Assembly: GCF_015330125.1 (NCBI RefSeq)
Contig: NZ_JADDXR010000002.1
Span: 3,298,685-3,362,684 of the forward strand
Direction of reading: 5' to 3'
Length of the DNA stretch: 64,000 nt
Source of the DNA: Zobellia nedashkovskayae
Lineage (GTDB): Bacteria; Bacteroidota; Bacteroidia; Flavobacteriales; Flavobacteriaceae
The notes beneath the pieces are model-generated. The model did not search any database. It worked only from the letters and a program-made list of their open reading frames with translations, and had not been told where the DNA came from. The position numbers and the translations under genes are program-made. Position 1 is the first letter of the stretch; the number at the start of each line of letters is the position of its first letter. This document shows, piece after piece, positions 51,236 through 61,145 of this stretch.

Positions 51236-52849
51236 CTATTCCATATCATTTATAAAATCAATTGCGCTTTTAGGTAGTAATACCTTATCAATAATGTGCG
51301 CTACGCCATTTCTTGCCATAACGTCAGGCGTTGTTATATTGGCATTTACATCATTAGTTGCATCACCAATAACAAAATTATCAGTACCAAGAACGCTAAT
51401 GATTTCTATATCATTCTCAGAAACTGTAGTTACCATTCCAGCCTCTAAATCAGCACTAGCTATTTTTCCTGCCACTACATGATATAAAAGTATTTCACTA
51501 AGAAGCTCCTTCTCTTCATCAGTGTCAAAGCTAGCAATACTAGTATAATCAGGTCCTAAAGCAGTGAATAAATCAGTAAATGCAGCATCGGTTGGAGCAA
51601 ATACAGTTGCAGGCATGTGATAACTAAAATTTGTAGCCGTCGTATCCTGCACATTAGTGATATCAGCAAATGCGTCTGCTAAGTCAGTTGCAGTCAAGGC
51701 CTCTGCTAATATGCTAAGTTGAGGAGAACTTGTAACAGTCGTTGCTAAATCGTCAGAGCCTAACAATGCTATAAAATCTAAAGCTGATTGAGGTAAAAGA
51801 ACTTTGTCTATTATATCAACAACACCATTCTTAGCATCTATACCTGCAGTAATTGTGTTAGCAGTGGTAGCGGTTACATCGCCAAATGCAAATCCGGTTC
51901 CATCAGCGATAACGTCAACAAGATTATCCTCTAAAAGTGTTACTGCTGGTCCAACTACTAAATCTATAGAAGCATTTGCAGGTGGTAAAACGTGATATAA
52001 AAGAATTTCACCCAATAAAGAAATTTCAACTTCATTATCAAAATCATCTAAGCTACTGTAATCGTCACCTAATGCATCAAAAAGATCTTCAAAGGCTTGA
52101 TTGTTCGGAGCCAATACTCTTGCCGTATCCAATGCAGCAATTGCATCGGCCAAACCAGCTTTATCCAAAGCACTCGCTAAAAGGCTTAAGTCTTCCGTTC
52201 CTGCAGCCCATTCTATGAGAGTAGGTCTAGTGTCAAAATTTAAAGCTTCAATGGCAGCCTCTGGTAGAAGAACTTTGTCTATAAAATGAACAATACCATT
52301 ATCTGCGTAGTTATTTGCTTGCGTAACAGTAGATACTGGATTTGTCTGCCCAACCTTAGTAGCATCTTGAATTTGGACATCACCATCTGCTGTAACTATA
52401 ACCCCCAAATCATCTCCTGAGAGAGTGGTCAATGTGGTTCCATCTGTAAACGAACTAGCTTCCATAGTACCTGATACCACATGGTATGTCAAGATTTGTG
52501 AAAGCACGTCTAAATCTAAATTAGAATCCGCCAATAAAGCTTCTCCTGCTGTAATATCATCTGTGGTTATATAACCAACTGACTCAGCAAAAGAATTGAA
52601 AGCTATATCTGTTGGAGCAAATACGGTAAAAGGGCCTGTACCCTCTAAAATGTTAGGTAGGTCTCCTGTTGCTATTTTTAGAGCTGCTTCTAATGATGTT
52701 AAATTACCATTTGCCGTAATTCTTGTATACACTGTACCTGGGCCAACGATAGCCGCCCCAGGCGATTCGACATCATCATCATCACAGGAATTGAACCCTA
52801 TTAATGCGAGCATCGAAAAAACAATACTGATAGTTCGAAATTTATTCAT
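51236..52849 (-). CDS. Triple fasciclin (FAS1) domain lipoprotein
   Basis: A 537-residue lipoprotein; the lipobox FNSC is followed at once by four Asp, an acidic start seen in some surface-exposed lipoproteins of Bacteroidota. Three FAS1 domains follow at about 35-190, 195-355 and 365-535. Each has the H1 motif (FTVFAPTDIAFNSF, ARVLAPNNQAFEDL, TVFAPTDAAFTDLF), a YHV-type H2 motif and the ending IxxIDKVLLPxSA. FAS1 domains mediate adhesion or polysaccharide binding. It is the third gene of the SusC-SusD unit, 39 bases after susD, and may be an accessory surface binding protein. Confidence 0.93.
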   Translation of the reverse strand: MNKFRTISIVFSMLALIGFNSCDDDDVESPGAAIVGPGTVYTRITANGNLTSLEAALKIATGDLPNILEGTGPFTVFAPTDIAFNSFAESVGYITTDDITAGEALLADSNLDLDVLSQILTYHVVSGTMEASSFTDGTTLTTLSGDDLGVIVTADGDVQIQDATKVGQTNPVSTVTQANNYADNGIVHFIDKVLLPEAAIEALNFDTRPTLIEWAAGTEDLSLLASALDKAGLADAIAALDTARVLAPNNQAFEDLFDALGDDYSSLDDFDNEVEISLLGEILLYHVLPPANASIDLVVGPAVTLLEDNLVDVIADGTGFAFGDVTATTANTITAGIDAKNGVVDIIDKVLLPQSALDFIALLGSDDLATTVTSSPQLSILAEALTATDLADAFADITNVQDTTATNFSYHMPATVFAPTDAAFTDLFTALGPDYTSIASFDTDEEKELLSEILLYHVVAGKIASADLEAGMVTTVSENDIEIISVLGTDNFVIGDATNDVNANITTPDVMARNGVAHIIDKVLLPKSAIDFINDME

Positions 52850-52888
52850 GTCTATATTTTATTAAGATTTTATTTCTTGAAATTTTAA

Positions 52889-54595
52889 TTAATACCCAGA
52901 ATTCTGTTCTAAAATACCTCCACTTTGGTCAATGGCATTTATAGGAATCGGGAACAGGTCAAATTTCTCTGTGTATGTTCCAAACTTGGTACCATAACTA
53001 GCATCATCAATATCGGCTGATTCATTAGCAATGTAAGCGTTAATTACTTCTGCAGCAACACCCCATCTTCTTAAATCGAACAAACGATGTCCTTCCATAC
53101 CAAACTCCAAACGACGTTCAAAACGTACTGCTTTTCTAGCGAATTCTTGACCAGCGAAAGCACCATAAGGTTCAATCACATAATTGGCAGCATCCCCATC
53201 ACCAGCTTCATTTTGCACATAGGTCATGTTTTTTGCTCTGTTTCTTACCTGATTAACATAATCGAGTGCCACAGTAAGATCTGGGCTAGTTTTTTCAACA
53301 GCAGCTTCGGCAGCCATCAATAACACATCTGCGAAACGCATAACATTGTAATTGATACCAGACCAATCAGAACCCCAACCACCTGTTCCACGGTTGGCAT
53401 CAACTTCATCTGCTTGGTAAATATTCTTCTTTGGTAAATAAGGACCGGAAATATCATTAAAAGTAGCTCTTATCCATTCTTTTCCAGGATTTAAACCAAA
53501 ACCATTATAATCTATACCTCTTCTAGATACCGTATAGTCCAACCTAGGATCTAAAGGCCCTGTATGTGGAGTAAAATCTGCAGAGCTTTCAATTCCATAA
53601 TCACTTTTGACATCAGTATTAGCAAAAGTATCTAATAAAGGTTGTCCAGTGGCATCATCAGTTTGATAGGCATTTACCAAATCTTGTGTAGGTTGGTAAA
53701 AACCACAGCAAGTTCCTAATGGTCCACCGCCAGGGAAATTCAATGTTCCTGCTCCGTTACCATTAAAAGAACGTCCGTCATCAGAAACAAACTGAATGGC
53801 AAACATTGACTCTGAGCTATTTTCTCCAGCAAAATTAAAGTTGCTCACATATTCAGGGTTTAAAGTATATGGACTTTCAGTAGCAACTTCATTTAATAAG
53901 GAAAAAGCCTCGTCCCATTTTTCTTGATATAAATAAGCTTTTCCTAAAAATGCTTTTGCAACCCAGGAATTAGCTCTACCATTAACTACTTCAGGCCCTA
54001 AGTTATCAATTGCAACTTGTAAATCTGCTTCAATTTGAGACCAAACTGGTCCTGAATTTGGTTGGTTAAACTCTAAGTTATCTAAATTTTCTACTGAAAT
54101 AAAAGGAACATTTCCGTAAAATTTCTGAAGCTCAAAGTAGTAGTATCCTCTAAGGAAAGAGGCTTCTCCAAGTTGTTGGCTAAAATCTCCATCAGGTATT
54201 GTTTGTATCAATGAAATTACAGCATTTGCACTGTTAACACCACCAAAGAGTGCGCTCCATCTTCCTAAGAACCAACCGTTACCGGTTTGCCAATCTAAGG
54301 TTTCAACCTGGAATAGTTCGGGATTATCACCATCTGTACTTCCTCTATGTGCATCATCTGCAACCACATCGGTCCACCAGTTGTCTCCACCTGCGGAAAC
54401 TCCTTCACCTAGTCGGCCAATACGTTCCCCATCCATTGCGGAATAGGCTGCAGTTAGCTTCAAGTCTACTCCTGTAGCATTTTGCAGGGCTTCGTCGGAG
54501 AGGGCCCCTGTTGGTGCAATCTCGGTAAAGTCATCACTACAGGCACCTAACATCATGCATGTAAGTGTTATTGAGTATATTATATTCTTTTTCAT
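52889..54595 (-). CDS. SusD/RagB-family outer-membrane nutrient-binding lipoprotein
   Basis: A 568-residue lipoprotein (lipobox LGACSDDF, Cys about 19). SusD features are visible: an N-terminal EIAPTGALSDEALQNATGVDLKLTAAYSAMDG helix, TPR-like helices with EASFLRGYYYFELQKFYGNVPFI near 143-165, YLYQEKWDEAFSLLNEV near 221, and the C-terminal MRFADVLLMAAEAAVE, VNQVRNRA, RRLEFGMEGHRLFDLRRWG. It caps the SusC barrel and binds the imported ligand at the surface. It lies two bases after susC. The ligand is unknown; no carbohydrate enzyme is adjacent. Confidence 0.95.
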   Translation of the reverse strand: MKKNIIYSITLTCMMLGACSDDFTEIAPTGALSDEALQNATGVDLKLTAAYSAMDGERIGRLGEGVSAGGDNWWTDVVADDAHRGSTDGDNPELFQVETLDWQTGNGWFLGRWSALFGGVNSANAVISLIQTIPDGDFSQQLGEASFLRGYYYFELQKFYGNVPFISVENLDNLEFNQPNSGPVWSQIEADLQVAIDNLGPEVVNGRANSWVAKAFLGKAYLYQEKWDEAFSLLNEVATESPYTLNPEYVSNFNFAGENSSESMFAIQFVSDDGRSFNGNGAGTLNFPGGGPLGTCCGFYQPTQDLVNAYQTDDATGQPLLDTFANTDVKSDYGIESSADFTPHTGPLDPRLDYTVSRRGIDYNGFGLNPGKEWIRATFNDISGPYLPKKNIYQADEVDANRGTGGWGSDWSGINYNVMRFADVLLMAAEAAVEKTSPDLTVALDYVNQVRNRAKNMTYVQNEAGDGDAANYVIEPYGAFAGQEFARKAVRFERRLEFGMEGHRLFDLRRWGVAAEVINAYIANESADIDDASYGTKFGTYTEKFDLFPIPINAIDQSGGILEQNSGY

Positions 54596-54597
54596 TT

Positions 54598-57500
54598 TTA
54601 AAATTTTAAGTTAACACCTAACGAATATATTGACGCTAAAGGGTAGTTATTATCTGAAACACCTATGGTAAGGTTATCAATAGAACCATCATCTTTAAAC
54701 CTTGGCTGTAATTCAGGGTCAGCACCATCATAACCAGTAATGGTAAATAGGTTAGTACCTTGAACATAAAATCTAACACTATCCATTCCTAATAAGCCAG
54801 ATACCTTGTCATTAAAGGTATAGCCAATCTGTAAGTTTTTCATACGCATGTATGAACCATCTTCTACAAAAAATGAATTCGCAGTACCTTCATTATTAGT
54901 AATACTTTGGCTCAGAGCCGGTAAAGTTGCATCAAGATTTGTTGGTGACCATGAATCCAAAACTCTTACACTTCTGTTTGCGTTGAAAAATGAAGGAAAG
55001 TCTGTGTAAACTTTGTCATTATTGAAAATATCATTGCCTTGAGATCCTTGGAAAAAAGCAGATACGTCAATACCTTTGTAAGAGGCGCTTAAGTTCATAC
55101 CATAGGTGAAGTCAGGGTGAGGAGAACCAATAAATGTTCTATCCTCATCATTTATAGTACCATCGTTGTTCAAGTCACTATACTTAAATCTACCAACACC
55201 CTCTGCTGCAGTTGCAAAACCTTGATCAGCACTAGCGCTAACCTCAGCTTCAGAAGCAAATATTCCGTCAACAACTCTACCGTAAAAAGAAGAAATAGGT
55301 TGTCCTTCTTGCGTTCTTGTTACGGCACCAGTAGTTCTGTAACCATCATATCCTACTTGAAAAGAACTGATTAAATCAATAACCTCATTTTTATAACTTG
55401 AGAAGTTAAGATCAATACCATATTTAAAACCTGAGCTTAATTCATCTGCAAAACTAAGAGATGCATCAATACCCTTGTTTTCAATAGAACCAAGGTTCAC
55501 ATAAGGAGCATTTGCAGCAATTGAAGTGGTACTAAATGAACTATTATCTTGGCTAATTAAATCTTTGGTATTAATAATAAAATATTCAGCCTCAAGATTT
55601 AATTTGTTGTCAAAGAAACCAAGTTCGATACCAAAGTTTGTAGTTTCACTGGTTTCCCATTTTAAATCTGGATTACCTGCGGATTCTAGAATAGCTCCTT
55701 GAGATACACCTCCACTACCATTAAATCCATAATTTGCATATTGCTCACTTAAAATAGAGATATTATACGTAGGGTTATTTACAGGAAGAGTTTGGTTACC
55801 CAATTGTCCCCAAGAACCTTTAAACTTTAATCTACTTACCATGGCATCATCAGGCCAGAACGCTTCATTACTAACGACCCAACCAGCACTAAAAGAAGGG
55901 AAGATATCGCTTTGATTGTCTCCTAAGAATCTAGAAGATTTATCTTGACGAACGGTAGCTGTTAATAAATACTTACCTCCGTAACTGTAGTTTGCTGTTC
56001 CAAAAACAGAAAACAAAGATGAAGCATTATCATAAGCGTATGCTACGTTAGCGGCACCACCACCATTTTCTAATAAATAGTACTCAGGAGTTTCAAAAAA
56101 GAAATCAGTTCTTGAAATCTCTTTACCTTTATTTTTAACATTTAGTGCTTCAATACCTACTAAGGCATTAATACTGTGCTCTCCAAAAGATTTGTTATAA
56201 CTTAAAGTGTTATTCCATACCCATTCGTAATTGTCATAATCTTGCTCAGTAAGTGTATTAGTAGAAATAGGTTCGGATGATTCTGGAATTAAAGCCCTAA
56301 AACGTCTATCATTGTAGGCTTTTATAGATCCACCAATAGAAGTTTTAAATTGTAAACCGTCTACAATATCAAGAGTGGCATAAATATCACCAAAAACCCT
56401 CAATGATTTTTCAAAATTGTCCGCTTGTCTGTTAGCTTCCGCAACTGGGTTGTTAGGATTTGAAAGACCAGTATCATTACTGTAGTTACCCGCATAAGCA
56501 CCTGCATCATCGTAAACAGGAACTAATGGAGACATTCTTGTTGCGAAATTATTCCAAGACTGTCCGCCACTTTTTCTGTCAAAAGATATGTTGGCATGTT
56601 GTCCTATTTTAATTCGGTCTCCAATTTTGAATTCAGAATTCAATCTAGTAGAACCTCTTTTAAAACCAGTAGCAATTTGAATACCTTGACGATTTAAATA
56701 ACTTGCTGAAAAAAGAAATTTAGACTTCTCATTACCGTTTTCAAGAGTTATTGAAGCATTTTGAGTAATGGCCGTTCTGTAAATCTCGTCTAGCCAATCT
56801 GTTCCACCATTAGGTGCTACTGTTGCGGAAATTCCATCCGGAGTCCTTTGTAAAGTAGCTGGTGTTACTGGGCTTGCTCCATTACCATATTGTGCGTGAG
56901 AAGGTATACCTCCATCATTTCTGATACTTTGCCAAATCATGTCTCCATGTTGTTCTGTATCCAGTAATTCTGGCAGATTTCTAGCTATAGAGAAACCAGT
57001 ATAGGAATCAACTGAAACCTTTGCTGTATCCATATTGTAGCCACCGCTTCTAGTTGTGATAATTACAACACCGTTGGATGCCCTTGCTCCATAAATAGCC
57101 GCTGCACCATCTTTAAGCACGTTCATCTGCGAAATATCTGCAGGGTTTATAGAGTTTAAGATACTGGCATCATCTGTTTGTACCCCATCAATAATATAAA
57201 GTGGATCGTTACTGTTACCAGTACCATACCCTCTTATTCTTACTGTAGGAGACGAACCAGGTGAGCCATTGTTAGTAATAGTAACACCAGAAACTCTTCC
57301 TTGTAACGCTTCTGCCGCGTTTACGATAGGAGCTTTGGTTGCTTCTGATATATCTACACTACCTACGGAACCTGTAAGGTCTCCTCTGGTTTGTGTGGAA
57401 TATCCTGTTACAACAACTTCTTCAAGTGCTGCTGCGTCTTCTTCTAAAGTAACATCAATGGTTTCTTGCCCATTAAATGTGATTTCTTGGTTTTTAAAAC

Positions 57501-57813
57501 CTACATAGCTAAAAACTAAAATAGCACCTTCATCTGCATTGATGGTGTAATTACCATCAAAATCAGTTTGAGTACCAGTTGTAGTCCCTTTAAGGATAAC
57601 GTTCGCTCCAGGTAACGGGAGACCTCCTGAGTCCAATACCGTTCCTGTAATTGTTGTTTGAAAAATGTCTTTGACCTCAATCTTAAGGGGTGAACTTGAA
57701 TTTGCAAAAGCCGTTTGTGGCCCAGCGCAAATCATCATTGAAAAAAGCCCAATTCCGAGAGTAGAGATTTTACTCTTGGACCTTAACGATTTGTAATCGC
57801 GTCTTTGGTTCAT
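54598..57813 (-). CDS. SusC/RagA-family TonB-linked outer-membrane transporter
   Basis: From ATG 57813 the product is 1071 residues; an in-frame ATG at 57903 would add a hydrophobic 30-residue lead and is less likely. The signal peptide ends near AFANSS (about 40). A carboxypeptidase-regulatory-like domain follows (TTITGTVLDSGGLPLPGANVILKGT, YTINADEGAILVFSYVGFKNQEI), then the TonB box region EEVVVTGYSTQTRGDLTGS, the plug with GRVSGVTITNNGSPGSSPTVRIRG and the SusC signature YGARASNGVVIITTR, then a large barrel ending GVNLKF. It imports a ligand held by SusD, powered by TonB. It heads the SusC-SusD-fasciclin unit. Confidence 0.95.
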   Translation of the reverse strand: MNQRRDYKSLRSKSKISTLGIGLFSMMICAGPQTAFANSSSPLKIEVKDIFQTTITGTVLDSGGLPLPGANVILKGTTTGTQTDFDGNYTINADEGAILVFSYVGFKNQEITFNGQETIDVTLEEDAAALEEVVVTGYSTQTRGDLTGSVGSVDISEATKAPIVNAAEALQGRVSGVTITNNGSPGSSPTVRIRGYGTGNSNDPLYIIDGVQTDDASILNSINPADISQMNVLKDGAAAIYGARASNGVVIITTRSGGYNMDTAKVSVDSYTGFSIARNLPELLDTEQHGDMIWQSIRNDGGIPSHAQYGNGASPVTPATLQRTPDGISATVAPNGGTDWLDEIYRTAITQNASITLENGNEKSKFLFSASYLNRQGIQIATGFKRGSTRLNSEFKIGDRIKIGQHANISFDRKSGGQSWNNFATRMSPLVPVYDDAGAYAGNYSNDTGLSNPNNPVAEANRQADNFEKSLRVFGDIYATLDIVDGLQFKTSIGGSIKAYNDRRFRALIPESSEPISTNTLTEQDYDNYEWVWNNTLSYNKSFGEHSINALVGIEALNVKNKGKEISRTDFFFETPEYYLLENGGGAANVAYAYDNASSLFSVFGTANYSYGGKYLLTATVRQDKSSRFLGDNQSDIFPSFSAGWVVSNEAFWPDDAMVSRLKFKGSWGQLGNQTLPVNNPTYNISILSEQYANYGFNGSGGVSQGAILESAGNPDLKWETSETTNFGIELGFFDNKLNLEAEYFIINTKDLISQDNSSFSTTSIAANAPYVNLGSIENKGIDASLSFADELSSGFKYGIDLNFSSYKNEVIDLISSFQVGYDGYRTTGAVTRTQEGQPISSFYGRVVDGIFASEAEVSASADQGFATAAEGVGRFKYSDLNNDGTINDEDRTFIGSPHPDFTYGMNLSASYKGIDVSAFFQGSQGNDIFNNDKVYTDFPSFFNANRSVRVLDSWSPTNLDATLPALSQSITNNEGTANSFFVEDGSYMRMKNLQIGYTFNDKVSGLLGMDSVRFYVQGTNLFTITGYDGADPELQPRFKDDGSIDNLTIGVSDNNYPLASIYSLGVNLKF

Positions 57814-58144
57814 AGTGTGAGTGTTGTTTGTTAGTTTATTAATTCTTCTAATTCCCGGTAAACTGTTAAGGAAATCAAAAAATAAAAGTAACAATAATAT
57901 CATTATGGAAAAAAGAGTTAGTTATTTTTTTTAATATCATATTAATAGGTAGAAAGCTTCAATACTCTCTGAATTAGCGCATTTTCTCAACTTTAAGTTT
58001 TCATTAACGTTGATATTCTGATGGTTATCATTGTTTAGTGCTGTAACCATAATTACTTATGTAGTCTTTTTCAGGTTAAAATTTTTATGAAATTTAAAAA
58101 TTTTTAATAAAGAAATCAAACAAAAATCACCGGTTAAGTGTCAT
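57814..58144. promoter_or_regulatory. Upstream region of the SusC unit with a 7-base inverted repeat
   Basis: This 331-base AT-rich gap holds no gene. ATGGTTA at 58021-58027 and TAACCAT at 58044-58050 form an inverted repeat with a 16-base gap, a possible regulator site for the SusC unit. No sigma/anti-sigma or hybrid two-component regulator gene is adjacent. No clear TAnnTTTG was assigned. Confidence 0.3.
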
Positions 58145-59323
58145 TTATACCTTAAAACAACGCAAAACTATAACGTTTTCGACGAGGTTTTTTGTGAAAA
58201 AAAGGTAAATCTGCCCACCATCCTTAATTTTCATCTTCTTTCTAATGGTTGCTACGCTTTCTGAAAAGTTACGTGTAGTTACATTTGCATACTTAATCCC
58301 TGATTTTTTGAAAGTGGCTTTATTATACGGAAATATGCTTTCTATTTTAAACCTGCGGCCAGGAAAATCTATTAGAATGTCGGAAGTATATAAATGGGTA
58401 TTTATGTGTAATTTTTTTAATTGGAGATTTTGGCCTGTAATTTTAAATGCACCTGATTTCAAAACGGCTGCATTAGGCTCATAGAGATAGGTGAGTGGTT
58501 CCGAAAACTCAGAAATGGCCTCTTTTTCGGATTGTAACTTAAAATCGAAGATTTGATCTTGTTCTGCGGTTTTGTTTATTGTTTTTATAGAGATGCTTCC
58601 TTGGTAATCTTTTTGTAACACCCAGAGCAATTCTTTTACATCATTATTTATGGCGACAATATGTATTTCTTTAATAAAATCCAACTCACTTATTCCGGCA
58701 GAAATATCTAAAAGTGGTGCTGTTTTTATCAGTATATTTTTTGATTTTGAAAATAACAAATCTAAATTTTGGACCACATTGGGTAGACAATCGGACAATA
58801 AAAAAACGCGTTTTTTCGTGTCATCCCTTCTTGATGGATCAATATAAATCCAGTCAAAAGTTTTTTTAGAATTTTTGATAAAATCCAATCCATTTTGTGC
58901 ATGGGTCTTCACGTTGTCAATACCAAGAATTTTAAAATTATGAGCGGCAATTTCAGATAGATTCTGGTCTAATTCACAGTGGTGAATTTGGTCTATTTTC
59001 TGGCTAAAAAAGTAGCTGTCCACACCTAGTCCTCCGGTGACGTCCACAAGTGATTTTCCGCTTACTAATCCGGCCTTATATTTTGCCGAAGTTTCAGAAG
59101 AGGTTTGCTCAATATTTAGTTTGTTGGGGTAGTAAATATTTGCTGTGGCAAACCATGTAGGTAGTTTTTTTTCGCACTTTTTACGAGCCTCGAGTTGCTC
59201 GGCGAGTTCGCGATTGGAAATTTTATCAAAAATAGGTTTTTTTAGTAATACTGACATGATGTCAGTATTCAAATTTTTTAGTATAAAATCTTGTACACCA
59301 GTATGTAGTATATTTTTATTCAA
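58145..59323 (-). CDS. SAM-dependent methyltransferase with THUMP-like domain
   Basis: A 392-residue cytoplasmic protein. The central class I methyltransferase fold has motif I VDVTGGLGVDSYFF near 94-107, the acidic CELDQNLSEIA near 117, and a catalytic-region motif WIYIDPSRRDD near 158, a DPPY variant. An N-terminal helical region and a C-terminal THUMP-like domain flank it, as in a family widespread in Flavobacteria and thought to modify nucleic acid, although the target is not established. It starts seven bases before the AI-2E family gene region ends at 59331 on the same strand, so the two are likely cotranscribed. Confidence 0.85.
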   Translation of the reverse strand: MNKNILHTGVQDFILKNLNTDIMSVLLKKPIFDKISNRELAEQLEARKKCEKKLPTWFATANIYYPNKLNIEQTSSETSAKYKAGLVSGKSLVDVTGGLGVDSYFFSQKIDQIHHCELDQNLSEIAAHNFKILGIDNVKTHAQNGLDFIKNSKKTFDWIYIDPSRRDDTKKRVFLLSDCLPNVVQNLDLLFSKSKNILIKTAPLLDISAGISELDFIKEIHIVAINNDVKELLWVLQKDYQGSISIKTINKTAEQDQIFDFKLQSEKEAISEFSEPLTYLYEPNAAVLKSGAFKITGQNLQLKKLHINTHLYTSDILIDFPGRRFKIESIFPYNKATFKKSGIKYANVTTRNFSESVATIRKKMKIKDGGQIYLFFTKNLVENVIVLRCFKV

Positions 59324-59330
59324 ACTAAAA

Positions 59331-60431
59331 CTATAAACTTTTTGTAAGTGATTTAACTAGTTTATTTTCTGATAAAAACTCCTTTAAAATCACCTTCATT
59401 GCTGTATATCCGGGTACGGCAACCACCATTCCTACTACTCCAAAAAGTAAACCAGCAATGATTATAATTAGAAAAATTTCTAACGGATGAGACTTGACGC
59501 TGTTCGAAAAAATAAGAGGTTGAGAAAAGAAATTATCGATTAATTGACCTACCGCTAACCCTATCAAAACATACCCTGCTTTAGGCAGAATTACGGTGCT
59601 AAAATCCATTCCTAAATTACTGGTCATTGTGAGTATAACCATAATCACCGCACCAATGATCGGACCTATGTATGGAATGATGTTAAACAATGCGCATAAG
59701 AAGGCAATTACAATAGCATTTTCAATGCCAACAATGAACAGTGTTATGGTGTAAATTACAAATAGAATAAAGATTTGAAGTAGTAGTCCAACAAAATATC
59801 TGGAAAGTAAATTGTTGATTTTATCTATGGAATGTACAGTTTTTTTCTCGTTACCATTATTTACAAAAGCCAAGATTCCAGTTTGTAAAAGATTACTATC
59901 CTTTAAAAAGAAAAAAGAGATGAACAATACGGAGAACAAACCAATACTAGCTGTGCTGAGAACATCTAAAAAGGAATTAAGGAAGTTAGGTATAAACCCT
60001 ATATTTAAACTATCTACTATGGTCTTTTCAAAATCGGTTTCCTCTATGATGTCATCAACTACATTAGGTGCAGTTCCTATAAAATTTACAATTTGCTCAT
60101 GTAGCGAATCTAAGTTTAGTTTGAGTTGGTCAATATCTAGCAAAGAAAGATTTTTACCTTGTTCAGTTAATAATGGCACAAATAGCGCAATAATTCCGGC
60201 TAAAACACTAACCATTAGAACCATGGTAATTATAACCGCCAAGGTATTTGGAAGTTTTAATTTACGTCTTAGAAAAAAGACAATAGGTCTACCTATTAGG
60301 GCGGTTACCGCTGCTATTGCTAGATAGGCTATAACGGACTGAATCATCCATAGAAAATAAAGCAAGAGAGCCACACCAAGTATAATTCCTACTGAGCGTA
60401 ATATTCCTTGACTAATCGTTTTTGCGTTCAT
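59331..60431 (-). CDS. AI-2E family membrane transporter
   Basis: From ATG 60431 the product is 366 residues; an ATG at 60473 would overlap the preceding gene and is less likely. About eight hydrophobic segments are visible, with two near the N-terminus, a soluble segment at about 75-150 and the family region FIIPYIGPIIGAVIMVILTM near 245-265, then QLIDNFFSQPLIFSNSVKSHPLEIFLIIIIAGLLFG near 295-330. Members of this family have been linked to export of AI-2 or to sodium/proton exchange; the true substrate here is not readable. It lies 25 bases after the DUF4159 gene. Confidence 0.9.
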   Translation of the reverse strand: MNAKTISQGILRSVGIILGVALLLYFLWMIQSVIAYLAIAAVTALIGRPIVFFLRRKLKLPNTLAVIITMVLMVSVLAGIIALFVPLLTEQGKNLSLLDIDQLKLNLDSLHEQIVNFIGTAPNVVDDIIEETDFEKTIVDSLNIGFIPNFLNSFLDVLSTASIGLFSVLFISFFFLKDSNLLQTGILAFVNNGNEKKTVHSIDKINNLLSRYFVGLLLQIFILFVIYTITLFIVGIENAIVIAFLCALFNIIPYIGPIIGAVIMVILTMTSNLGMDFSTVILPKAGYVLIGLAVGQLIDNFFSQPLIFSNSVKSHPLEIFLIIIIAGLLFGVVGMVVAVPGYTAMKVILKEFLSENKLVKSLTKSL

Positions 60432-60456
60432 TATTAACTTCGTTTTTGGCTTTAGG

Positions 60457-61104
60457 TTAGTTTTTAAAGGCATACACCATTATATTGGCGCCCATTTGCA
60501 GCGCCTTGGTTCTTATTTCTTTAGGGTCGTTGTGTACTGATGGGTCTTCCCAGCCATCGCCTAGGTCGCTTTCCGTAGTGAATAACAGAACAAGCCTATT
60601 TTCGTAAAAAAGCCCTAAGGCTTGAGGGCGTTTACCGTCATGTTCGTGAATTTTGGGTAAACCTTCTGGGAATTTGAAAACTTCTTTAAAAATAGGGTGG
60701 TCGTTACCTAGTTCTTCTAAAGTGCTATTTGGGAAAGCCTTTTCTAATGTTTTCTTTAAGTATGGGGCCATGCCGTAGTTATCATCAATATGTAAAAAAC
60801 CACCAGAAAAGAGGTAAGTTCTTAAGTTTTCTGCTTCCTCGGCAGAAAAAACTACGTTGCCATGACCGGTCATATGTAGAAAAGGATATTGAAAAATAGT
60901 ACTACTCCCTACTTCTACGGTTTGGGGCTTTTTATTTATTTCGGTACCTGCATTTTCGTTACAAAACGCAATGAGATTAGGCAAAGCAGTAGGGTTGGCG
61001 TACCAATCTCCACCGCCGTTATATTTTAAAATGGCTACTTCCTGCCCCTGTAGTTGTACTGTAACAAGGGTTAAAATTGCCAAGCAATACGTAAGTTGTT
61101 TCAT
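60457..61104 (-). CDS. DUF4159 secreted protein
   Basis: From ATG 61104 the product is 215 residues with a signal peptide (YCLAILTLVTVQLQGQE, cut near 22); an ATG at 61134 would add ten residues before it. The DUF4159 pattern is visible: AILKYNGGGDWYANPTALPNLIAF near 24, PFLHMTGHGNVVFSAEEAENLRTYLFSGGFLHIDDNYG near 65-100, and LGDGWEDPSVHNDP near 185. The fold resembles class I glutamine amidotransferase-like domains but no catalytic assignment is possible. It is divergent from the DUF1223 gene, with 41 bases between starts. Confidence 0.88.
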   Translation of the reverse strand: MKQLTYCLAILTLVTVQLQGQEVAILKYNGGGDWYANPTALPNLIAFCNENAGTEINKKPQTVEVGSSTIFQYPFLHMTGHGNVVFSAEEAENLRTYLFSGGFLHIDDNYGMAPYLKKTLEKAFPNSTLEELGNDHPIFKEVFKFPEGLPKIHEHDGKRPQALGLFYENRLVLLFTTESDLGDGWEDPSVHNDPKEIRTKALQMGANIMVYAFKN

Positions 61105-61145
61105 CTTTGAGCGAACTAAATAATAATATCTCAAATGTATGAATT

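Noticed and set aside
57814..57903. ATG at 57903 extending the SusC protein by 30 residues
   Set aside because: It would add a second hydrophobic segment ahead of the normal SusC signal peptide that starts at 57813.
59812..60327. Plus-strand open frame of 171 codons opposite the AI-2E family gene
   Set aside because: A long antisense frame, but it mirrors a well-supported membrane protein and has Ser/Thr/Lys-rich shadow composition.
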